Part shown: positions 1 to 8,457 of the stretch, piece after piece
Layout of the letters: every line of letters begins with the position of its first letter
Position numbering within the stretch: the stretch's first letter is position 1
Source of the DNA: Chlamydiota bacterium
GTDB taxonomy: Bacteria; Chlamydiota; Chlamydiia; Chlamydiales; Rhabdochlamydiaceae
DNA: 64,000 nucleotides
Reading direction: 5' to 3'
Assembly (NCBI GenBank): GCA_021772335.1
Contig: JAJFMD010000005.1
Coordinates: 124,001 to 188,000, forward strand
Program-made: the position numbers and the translations under genes
The notes under the pieces: model-generated
Database searches by the model: none
Seen by the model: only the letters and a program-made list of their open reading frames with translations
What the model was told of the DNA's origin: nothing

Positions 1-2542
1 GAGGAGGGAATCTAGCATCGGATGGGGGAGAGAAAAATGAAAGGCTTCTCTCAGGACCGAGCATTTTAGCTGCGCAGTAAGCATTCATCAAAGCTTGTTG
101 TGGCTTAACGTCCCAAAACTCTTCAATATGTTCAGTGGAGTAGTCTAGAGATTGGTCTGCTGCAAGTTCTGCTAGCGTTTTGATCGCATTGAATTGTATC
201 CGCTCTTCAGATGTTAAATTCATCTTTTCAACAAGAGGTAGTAGAGGAAGAATGCGATCAGTTTGGTTACTATATAAAAATTTTTCGACGAGATAGCGTG
301 CGCTACGCCATGCATAAGGCCCGTGAGGCAGCTTGATAAGCTCTTTTAAATCATCGCTTTTTAATACAAAGGAGAGATGTGGGTCGCGTATTTCTTTGAT
401 CAAATGTTGGCAGTTGAGTTTGAGCAATAGATAGACGCATAGATCATGGAAAGAGGGGTCTTCATCAGTATTATTTTCAATGAGCTCTTGAAGGACGCGC
501 GGCTTGCCGAGCCAAAAGGCGATTTTCGCGGCAATGATATTGCGATCATTAGATTCAGGACAAAACCAAAGCGGTTGCATGTTGTGGTTTAAGTTGTCGA
601 TCAGTTGCTGATTTTCCCTGTCTTGAAGAAGATTGGGAAGTTGCGAGAGAGTGAGTAGCGCGAAACAGTAAGCAGTTAGTCGGTTTTCGCCCGCTGCTTC
701 ATGCAATCTAAAAAGAATATGCTCTTTGAGAATGGGTAATAGGGGATGATGGGGATATTTGCGTAGAGGAAGTTCTAAGCATTTCATCTCTTCTTCAAGA
801 TTTTCGGCTGCTTTGTAGACAAGCGCTTTGCCTAGGTATTCTAAAGGTTCTCCGGGTGTATCATGCAATTGATCAAACTCTTTCAGAGCTTGATCAAAGA
901 TTTTTTTTCGTCCGCGCTTGAGTTGCATCGATTGCTCAATCAATGTTAAGCCTGCTCGAAATTGAGCTTGGAGTCCTTCAGATCTACCGGGAAAAGAAAA
1001 GGCAATTCTCCTGTATTCCTCAAGAGCAGCTTCAAAGTGTTTTTCCGCAAGTAAAGCATCTGGAATACGCAAGCAGTTAACCATCACATTTTGTCCACCG
1101 AGATAGACATCGCAATTGTGAAGTGTAAAGTTACTATCGCGCATCAACAGCCCAAGATGTGTTCCGATTAAAGGCATATGACTCGTGTATGTGAAAGGAG
1201 GAAGATCGTCAATGCAGATCAGCAGTTCTCCTTCGCGCTTTTCAATGGTCATCTCTATCGGTTTGTCAGGATGAATCTCCGTTGAAGAAACTCGAGCAAC
1301 CTCAACGTTTGAGCGAAATAGCCTAACGCCACTTCTACTAAACCAAATACAATAACCCTTTTCAAAACCACCATTTTCAAATTCACGCGAAACACCGAGT
1401 AAAAAACCCAATCCATGAGAGGTTCGATCAAGAGTGAAGCGCGCCTCGATCTTGACATTGCCTGGAAATGCCTCTTTGGAAATCATCAAACTCATCCATT
1501 CCATCACATTCGGACTGCGTGTGATGGCAGATTGTTTTGTCATTAAGACGTTTTCTTGGAACTCCCAGTGCTCTTTTTCTTCGATTTTGAGCGATTGGAT
1601 ATGAGCCCATGTGGGTTTGCCTTCAATATAATCTTCCAAATCAGCGATCAATTTTTCAACAGATTGGTAGCGTTTTTCAGGGTTTTTAGAGAGACACTTC
1701 ATCGCAATTTTAGCAAGAAAGTGAGGAATGTCGCGGTAAGGAGCAACTTCAGCAGGATTTTGCAACGTTTCTTTTTGGCACACCAGTTGAAAATGCTTAA
1801 GATCCTTGCGCTTAAATGGCATTTGGAGAGTCAAAAGCTGATAGAGCATAATGCCTAATGCATACACCTCACTGCATACTGTTGCCTTGCTGCCATCTGC
1901 GCGCTCTGGGGCAAGATAGTTTAAGGTGCCAACAACTTTACCTGGAGTAGTTAAGTCTTCTTCATCAGTAACTTCAATCTCCTCGAGGTCATTCTTTTGA
2001 TTATCAATCCGTTCCGCTAATCCCCAGTCGAGAATAATCACCTCTCCAAATTTCCCGATCAGTACATTTTCAGGTTTAATATCACGGTGAAGGATCGCGC
2101 GCGATTGTGCATAAGCGATCGCTTGGCAAACAGGCAAAAAGATGCGGATTAAATGGGGGATTGAGCTGCCAATTGAATGAGGGGGGCCATTCTCTTTTTC
2201 ACAAGAGATTGTATCGCGAATTACTTGCTTAAGTGTTTGCCCTTCGATATAGGGCATTGTGTAGTAAACCGCTTCATGTTTGATATGAATCGCATAGATC
2301 GGCACGATTGCGGGATGGTGCAAAGTTGCTGTGATGCGCGCTTCCTTAAGGAAGCGGTGGTGCATGCGTTTATATTTACGCAAATCATCGCGGATTTGTT
2401 TAAATGCGACATAACGTTCACAAATCTGATCAAAAGCGAGGAACACCTCGCCCATGCCCCCTTTCCCCAAACTGCGAATCAGTTGGTATGGGCCGAGAGA
2501 TTTAATGACTTCGCTCTCATTGGGTGGTAAGATCGGCTGCAT
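1..2542 (-). CDS. pknD: Serine/threonine protein kinase, PknD type (3' end outside window)
   Basis: A eukaryotic-type kinase read leftward off the window edge; 847 codons are visible and no stop is reached. Start is the ATG at 2542. The kinase domain occupies about residues 18-290: glycine-rich loop GKGGMGEVF (26-34), catalytic lysine in VAFK (about 48), HRDIKPEN (about 150), and LDWG in place of DFG, followed by an APE-like LAPER. After it come a beta-rich, jelly-roll-like segment (about 330-480) and a long helical region resembling TPR repeats. This layout and the length fit chlamydial PknD (over 900 residues). The role is protein phosphorylation; the substrates cannot be read here. It is divergent from trpS, with 110 bp between them. 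The DWG variant still keeps the metal-binding Asp, so activity is expected. Confidence 0.93.
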   Translation of the reverse strand, partial: MQPILPPNESEVIKSLGPYQLIRSLGKGGMGEVFLAFDQICERYVAFKQIRDDLRKYKRMHHRFLKEARITATLHHPAIVPIYAIHIKHEAVYYTMPYIEGQTLKQVIRDTISCEKENGPPHSIGSSIPHLIRIFLPVCQAIAYAQSRAILHRDIKPENVLIGKFGEVIILDWGLAERIDNQKNDLEEIEVTDEEDLTTPGKVVGTLNYLAPERADGSKATVCSEVYALGIMLYQLLTLQMPFKRKDLKHFQLVCQKETLQNPAEVAPYRDIPHFLAKIAMKCLSKNPEKRYQSVEKLIADLEDYIEGKPTWAHIQSLKIEEKEHWEFQENVLMTKQSAITRSPNVMEWMSLMISKEAFPGNVKIEARFTLDRTSHGLGFLLGVSREFENGGFEKGYCIWFSRSGVRLFRSNVEVARVSSTEIHPDKPIEMTIEKREGELLICIDDLPPFTYTSHMPLIGTHLGLLMRDSNFTLHNCDVYLGGQNVMVNCLRIPDALLAEKHFEAALEEYRRIAFSFPGRSEGLQAQFRAGLTLIEQSMQLKRGRKKIFDQALKEFDQLHDTPGEPLEYLGKALVYKAAENLEEEMKCLELPLRKYPHHPLLPILKEHILFRLHEAAGENRLTAYCFALLTLSQLPNLLQDRENQQLIDNLNHNMQPLWFCPESNDRNIIAAKIAFWLGKPRVLQELIENNTDEDPSFHDLCVYLLLKLNCQHLIKEIRDPHLSFVLKSDDLKELIKLPHGPYAWRSARYLVEKFLYSNQTDRILPLLPLVEKMNLTSEERIQFNAIKTLAELAADQSLDYSTEHIEEFWDVKPQQALMNAYCAAKMLGPERSLSFFSPPSDARFPP

Positions 2543-2591
2543 AAAAAAGCTTTTTAGCGGTAATATTATTTGAGTCTAGGAGATTTTTCTC

Positions 2592-2617
2592 TTTAAAGAA
2601 AGAGTCCTTTCTTTAAA
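2592..2617. promoter_or_regulatory. 11-bp perfect inverted repeat between pknD and trpS
   Basis: Arms TTTAAAGAAAG and CTTTCTTTAAA are perfect complements around a 4-nt loop. The repeat sits just upstream of the trpS -10 box, where its -35 region would be, in the divergent pknD/trpS gap. It has few GC pairs and no T-run, so an operator is a more natural reading than a terminator. Function is inferred only. Confidence 0.45.
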
Positions 2618-2630
2618 AATAGCCTATAAT
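2602..2630 (+). promoter_or_regulatory. Putative trpS promoter
   Basis: A perfect TATAAT lies at 2625-2630, 22 bp before the trpS ATG. No good TTGACA is present at 16-18 bp upstream. That position is occupied by the right half of the inverted repeat, so the promoter may be weak or regulated. Confidence 0.45.
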
Positions 2631-2640
2631 CTCGAGTTAA

Positions 2641-4028
<1,388 letters not shown>

Positions 4029-4122
4029 AAGATCCTCATAATTTTCATATTTAATCTGACCTTAACGAATCATAGGAAATATTTCAGCGAAAAATCAAAA
4101 ATTAATGATTATTGGAAGAAAT

Positions 4123-5271
4123 TTACCCACCAAGAGCAAGTTTTGCTCTTTTAGGAGGACGGTGTACAGGAGGGGGTGCAAGAAATGGATTCATTAGAAA
4201 TTGAGGAGGAGGCGAATAATGGCAGCCTAAATAACCGAAATCAGTGAGTCGATTCAGAGAATTTAAAAAACTAAAGTCATAAATATTCGTACAGAAATGT
4301 AGATGAAGTGTGGTGAGATTTGTTAGTGAGGACAAAGCATTCGTGAAACGGATCCATTTGCATTCATTCAGGTAAAGATGAGTCAATCGATTGAGAGGTT
4401 GTAAGAACGAAATATCAAAAATGTAGTTGCATTTTGAGAGTTCGAGGAAAGTAAGTCGATTAAGAGAACTTATTGGATTAAAATCAGTAATAGAAAGACC
4501 TGCATAAAGAGAGAGTCGTAAAATATTTGTAGTAGAGCGTAAAAAATCAATGTTTTCTAATTGCAGGCATTGTGAAAGATTAAGGGTAGAGAGTCTAGTC
4601 AGAGAAGCAATGGAGCTCCCATCGCGTATTTTCCAAAGATTTGTGAGATTAAGGTCCGTAAGTTCTGTTAGGAAACCGATAGATTGTAGATCAACGATAT
4701 TGACACACTCCGCAAGACTGAGCTTTGTTAGCCTACTCAGAGGAGATAAATCATTAGTATCTACGAGTTGAGTACATCCGCTCAGGTTTAAAGAAGTGAG
4801 GTTTGGACAAAGACCGACGATATTGCTTAACTCTTCATGCGTGATATTTGAGTTTGAGAGATCTAAATCAGTGAGATTAATGAACTTTTTTTCTCCAACA
4901 GATTGTAAAAAATCAGGAGAAGAAAGATCTAAGCCTTGCGTGCTTAAATACAAAATTAATCTAATGTAATTGAGTGATTTTTTCTGAAGATACGCATTTT
5001 GAATACCCTGAATCGTTTGAGGTCCTGATTGGATTATTTGTCCTAATAGAAATAGAAATTGATAAATTTCTTGAGGCTCTAACAGGGAATTAATTTTATC
5101 TTGCGTATGACGAGACAACCCGAAATTTTCTATATTATAGCTGCTATCAGTAGACTCAGCGTTTCTTATAAACATTCTTTTATTTCTATTAATTATTTGC
5201 GATAGATTGTAGCGAAAAGCGCATTTAATAGTAATAAGTAATTCTAAAAACTCCGGTTTTTTAAAAAACAT
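4123..5271 (-). CDS. Leucine-rich repeat protein, degenerate member of the F-box/LRR family
   Basis: A 382-residue LRR protein, third gene of an apparent operon (17 bp after the gene ending at 5289). Residues about 130-350 are tandem 22-25-residue LRRs of the cysteine-containing type (LNLSGCTQLVD, LSLAECVNIVD). The segment before them (INSLLEPQEIYQFL, then QGLDLSSPDF) aligns with the F-box-like cap of the two upstream genes, but the LPxE start of the box is gone and the shared N-terminal GFNVRLDG motif is absent. The C-terminus is proline-rich and ends with PPKRAKLA, a basic cluster like a nuclear localisation signal. No clear Shine-Dalgarno precedes the ATG; a later ATG at 5175 is possible. 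Probable secreted effector, by inference. Confidence 0.8.
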   Translation of the reverse strand: MFFKKPEFLELLITIKCAFRYNLSQIINRNKRMFIRNAESTDSSYNIENFGLSRHTQDKINSLLEPQEIYQFLFLLGQIIQSGPQTIQGIQNAYLQKKSLNYIRLILYLSTQGLDLSSPDFLQSVGEKKFINLTDLDLSNSNITHEELSNIVGLCPNLTSLNLSGCTQLVDTNDLSPLSRLTKLSLAECVNIVDLQSIGFLTELTDLNLTNLWKIRDGSSIASLTRLSTLNLSQCLQLENIDFLRSTTNILRLSLYAGLSITDFNPISSLNRLTFLELSKCNYIFDISFLQPLNRLTHLYLNECKWIRFTNALSSLTNLTTLHLHFCTNIYDFSFLNSLNRLTDFGYLGCHYSPPPQFLMNPFLAPPPVHRPPKRAKLALGG

Positions 5272-5288
5272 TTGCGTAATTATTTTTT

Positions 5289-6863
5289 TTATACAGGCTG
5301 CTTTTTAAACAATTGATGTGCAGTAAAAGCAGAGAATATAGTAGGAATAATTAGAGTTGCAATTAAGAAAGGAGAAATTCTTTTAACTTCAGTTTCATTT
5401 TCAATTGAAACAGCGGGCAACTCAATATCTAATTTAACGCCTCTTTTTAATAATTCTTTAAGCGCTGATAGATCTCGATCTGGGGAATTTATTTGCTCTG
5501 AACCGTGAACAGATAGAGATGAAAGTTTGAGAAATAGAGATGAAAGCTTGGTAAGCTTGCATAAAAAACTATACTCTTTGATCTGTGGGCAATTTTCAAG
5601 ATTAAGTTTTGTCAGTTCCCGTAGATTAGATAAAGGACTAAAGTCATTGATTTGTTGGCAATTGAATAGATCTAGATCAACGAGAGTTTTTAAAGAAGAT
5701 AAAGGGCTTAAATCTCTAACGCGATAACAACATCTAAGGCAGAGTAAGGTTAACTCTGTTAAAGGGATTAGAAAATCAAGATTTGTTACTCCTCGGCAGT
5801 CAAACATATATAACTTTTTGAGTTTTTTAAGAGATGAAATAGGGGTGAAATCCATTATGCTCTCGCATTGAGAAAGATTGAGTTCCTCAAGATTGTTGAA
5901 AGAAGATAAAAAACTAATATTAGTTAGGTTTTTCCACCTAGTGAGATTGAGATGGGTGAGGTTTTTTAAATTTTCTAGAAAACTATGATCTATAACTTTG
6001 TAACAATCTTGAAGATGAAGGTGAGTAAGCTTCGTAAAAGATCCTAAATAACTCAAATCGGTTTGATTGCAGTGACCATTAAGATTAAGATCAGTAAGAG
6101 TGTTCATAGAGCGTAAGAAATTAATATTATGATCTGGCCAGTCTAAGCAATAGGAAAGGTTGAGCTTTGAAAGCTTTTTCAGAGAAGCCAGACAGCTTCC
6201 ATCAGTTATGTGCTCACAATGTGAAAGATTTAGAGATGTGAGATTAGGACATTTCTCGACGATTTTTGAGAGTTCAACATCTGAAATAGCATTCCAAGAA
6301 AGATCTAGAGACGTGAGATTAGGGCATTTCTCGACGATTTTTATGAGCTCAGCATAAGTCATGACTGTCGGTGGAAGTTTTGTGATAGTAAGATGTGGAT
6401 AGGAATCAATGAAATTAGTGAGTTCATTATAAGACATAGTGACTGTTGAAAGATCAATAGATTCGAGAAGAGGGCATAGGCGTGCGATATTGATTAGTTG
6501 CTGATAGGTAATGGGTTCATTTGAAAGATCAAGAGATGTAACTATCAATTGTTGGTTATCTTGAAGCGAACTTGCAAAATTGGGTGAGGAAAGATCGAGG
6601 TTTTGCGCTTTAAGATAAAATTGCAATTCGGAAAAAGAGATTGAGGTTTTTTCTCTGTAGCTTAGACGAATCAAATTTGATGATGTTGCACCTGTTGGAT
6701 TTTCTGTTTTTAAAGCAGTTAAGACATTCAGCATGCTCTCGGGATCGAGAAAGCTATTTATCGTCGCTAAAACTTCTGCGGGCAAGTGGACATGCTGACC
6801 CTCCACTGTTATTCCATCTAGTCTTACATTAAACCCTGTGTATGTTTGATTAACTGCGCTCAT
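5289..6863 (-). CDS. F-box-like LRR protein with C-terminal membrane segment, candidate effector
   Basis: A 524-residue protein. An F-box-like segment at about residues 25-50 (LPAEVLATINSFLDPESML) follows the N-terminal motif YTGFNVRLDG. About 14 LRRs follow (LNLSHCEHITD, LNLSYCLDWPD, LHLQDCYKVID), close to the LRR-CC type of eukaryotic FBXL proteins. Unlike its siblings it ends in a hydrophobic stretch (about 497-517, LIATLIIPTIFSAF) with a short basic tail, a possible tail anchor. The ATG is preceded by AAAGG. It lies 10 bp after the 504-residue gene and 17 bp before the next, so co-transcription is likely. In known bacterial F-box effectors the box recruits host Skp1; that role here is inference. 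Confidence 0.88.
   Translation of the reverse strand: MSAVNQTYTGFNVRLDGITVEGQHVHLPAEVLATINSFLDPESMLNVLTALKTENPTGATSSNLIRLSYREKTSISFSELQFYLKAQNLDLSSPNFASSLQDNQQLIVTSLDLSNEPITYQQLINIARLCPLLESIDLSTVTMSYNELTNFIDSYPHLTITKLPPTVMTYAELIKIVEKCPNLTSLDLSWNAISDVELSKIVEKCPNLTSLNLSHCEHITDGSCLASLKKLSKLNLSYCLDWPDHNINFLRSMNTLTDLNLNGHCNQTDLSYLGSFTKLTHLHLQDCYKVIDHSFLENLKNLTHLNLTRWKNLTNISFLSSFNNLEELNLSQCESIMDFTPISSLKKLKKLYMFDCRGVTNLDFLIPLTELTLLCLRCCYRVRDLSPLSSLKTLVDLDLFNCQQINDFSPLSNLRELTKLNLENCPQIKEYSFLCKLTKLSSLFLKLSSLSVHGSEQINSPDRDLSALKELLKRGVKLDIELPAVSIENETEVKRISPFLIATLIIPTIFSAFTAHQLFKKQPV
6232..6342. repeat. 75-bp-period intragenic LRR repeat
   Basis: Two 36-bp stretches, beginning at 6232 and 6307, differ at only two positions and lie exactly 75 bp (25 codons) apart. 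They encode consecutive LRRs containing VEKCPNLTSL. This near-identity at DNA level points to recent expansion of the repeat tract by slippage or unequal recombination. Confidence 0.85.
6741..6863. repeat. Direct repeat copy 1: 5' end of F-box/LRR gene
   Basis: The first about 123 bp of the 5289-6863 gene are nearly identical to the first part of the neighbouring gene (8268-8388). The longest shared run is over 40 bp. The copies mark a tandem gene duplication. Confidence 0.85.
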
Positions 6864-6873
6864 TTTATTACCT

Positions 6874-8388
6874 TTAATTTGTATTAGTTGGAGCGGGTCC
6901 GATCATATATCCGCTCAAAAAATATTTATTATAGTCTGTAGGCCTTTCAATGCTTCGATTAGGAAAGATACTTCTCAAATTAGATTCGTCAATAACACTT
7001 GGTTCATTACTCAAATCGACAATGTGATGGAGTTTCGTTAAACGACCTAAGTGCCTGATGCTTTCAGCTGAAGTTTTGGGGAGTACGAAATATTCAAGAT
7101 TAGGTAGGGAAGAACACAAGGTTTCAAGATTAGGTAGAGAAGAAGGCACGGTTTCAAGTTCAATATCAAGTGTTGGTACAGCTCTAAGTTTCAGATACAC
7201 AAGATTAGAACGAGAATAAATAGGAGAGTAATCTTGAACGTGCATACAACCTGAGAGATTGAGATGGCGAATATTCGGAAGAGAGTTTAGAAAATTAATG
7301 TTTGATAGGGCGTGACAGTTTTCTACTTCAAGAGTTTCAAGACGGGTAAAAGTCGATAAAAAATCGAGATTACCAAGTGTCCAGTTTCCAGATAGATAGA
7401 GATGGCGGAGTTGTGTTAGAGGAGCCAAAAAGCTAAAGTCTGATAGCAAGCCCTCACTGAACCCTAAATGAAGTTCAGTCAGGTGGGGTAATAGGCTAAT
7501 GATTTCAGTGAATTCATTAGGAGTATAGTCGTTGCGTAGATGAAGAGAATTTATATGTGTTGGAAATTTTCTGATAAGCTCAATGAGCTGATGATTTGTA
7601 ATTCCCTCTGAATAATGACTAACGGCATTATTATAGACGGAATTATCATTCAATAACCTTTGTTCTTTTCTATAAAAATCGAAAGAAGAAATAGTGGGAT
7701 AGAATGTTAAGAACTCAACAAGTTCATCATAAGAAACTAGCGTGTAAGAGAGGTTTAAGTAGGTGACTGAACGGCATTTATCGAGAATGGTTCTCAGTTG
7801 ATAATATGACATGACTGTCGGTGGAAGCTTTGTGATAGTAAGACGTGGATGGAAATCAATGAAATCTCTGAGTTGATTATAAGATATAGTGACTGCTGAC
7901 AGATCAAAAGATGTAAGACGAGGCAATAATTGCACGACATTCTGGAGTTCACCATAAGTCATAGTAATGTTTGAAAGATCAATAGATGTAAGAAGAGGGC
8001 ATAGGCGTGCGATATTGACGAGTTGCTGATAGGTGATCGTTTCGTTTTGAAGGTCAAGAGATGTCACTTTCAATTGTTGGTTATCTTGAAGAGAAGCTGC
8101 AAAATTTTCTGAGGAGAGATCGAGGTTTTGTGATCGGAGATAACTCTGCAATTCTGAATAGGTGAGTGAGCTTTTTTCTCTGTAGCTTAGACGAATCAAT
8201 TCCGATGATGATGCACCAGCTGCTTTTTTTGTTCCCAAGGCAGTTAAGGTAATTAGCATAGTCTTGGGATCGAGAAAGCTATTTATCGTCGCTAAAACTT
8301 CTGCGGGCAGGTGAACAGGTTTCCCCTCTACTGTTATACCATCTAGTCTTACATTAAATCCTGTATATGATTGATCAACTGCGCTCAT
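6874..8388 (-). CDS. F-box-like LRR protein, candidate effector
   Basis: A 504-residue protein, first gene of the three-gene LRR operon. The N-terminus (YTGFNVRLDG, then LPAEVLATINSFLDP at about 27-41) is almost identical to that of the gene at 5289. LRRs fill about residues 100-480 but are less regular than in the sibling: several have lost the Cys position, and the central part (about 240-290) is not clearly repetitive. There is no membrane segment. The ATG is preceded by AAAGG. Its closeness to the downstream gene at DNA level shows recent duplication followed by unequal repeat change. Likely role: binding a host target through the LRR and host Skp1 through the F-box; this is inference from eukaryotic FBXL architecture. 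Confidence 0.88.
   Translation of the reverse strand: MSAVDQSYTGFNVRLDGITVEGKPVHLPAEVLATINSFLDPKTMLITLTALGTKKAAGASSSELIRLSYREKSSLTYSELQSYLRSQNLDLSSENFAASLQDNQQLKVTSLDLQNETITYQQLVNIARLCPLLTSIDLSNITMTYGELQNVVQLLPRLTSFDLSAVTISYNQLRDFIDFHPRLTITKLPPTVMSYYQLRTILDKCRSVTYLNLSYTLVSYDELVEFLTFYPTISSFDFYRKEQRLLNDNSVYNNAVSHYSEGITNHQLIELIRKFPTHINSLHLRNDYTPNEFTEIISLLPHLTELHLGFSEGLLSDFSFLAPLTQLRHLYLSGNWTLGNLDFLSTFTRLETLEVENCHALSNINFLNSLPNIRHLNLSGCMHVQDYSPIYSRSNLVYLKLRAVPTLDIELETVPSSLPNLETLCSSLPNLEYFVLPKTSAESIRHLGRLTKLHHIVDLSNEPSVIDESNLRSIFPNRSIERPTDYNKYFLSGYMIGPAPTNTN
8268..8388. repeat. Direct repeat copy 2: 5' end of F-box/LRR gene
   Basis: Second copy of the near-identical 5' coding segment seen at 6741-6863. 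A further shared stretch of about 56 bp with few mismatches links 6360-6415 with 7812-7867, so similarity is patchy along the two genes. Confidence 0.85.
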
Positions 8389-8457
8389 TATTATGCCTTT
8401 ATTTAATTAGTTATTAAAAATTTTACCATAATTAATAATAAAATGTAATTAATAAAT

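Noticed and set aside
1255-2530. Several open frames of 60-117 codons on both strands within 1255-2530
   Set aside because: They are shadows of the pknD reading frame, which is continuous on the minus strand and carries all kinase motifs.
4500-6400. Regular LRR-periodic DNA first considered as a repeat array or CRISPR
   Set aside because: The period matches LRR codons, repeats are imperfect and in frame, with no spacer-like structure.
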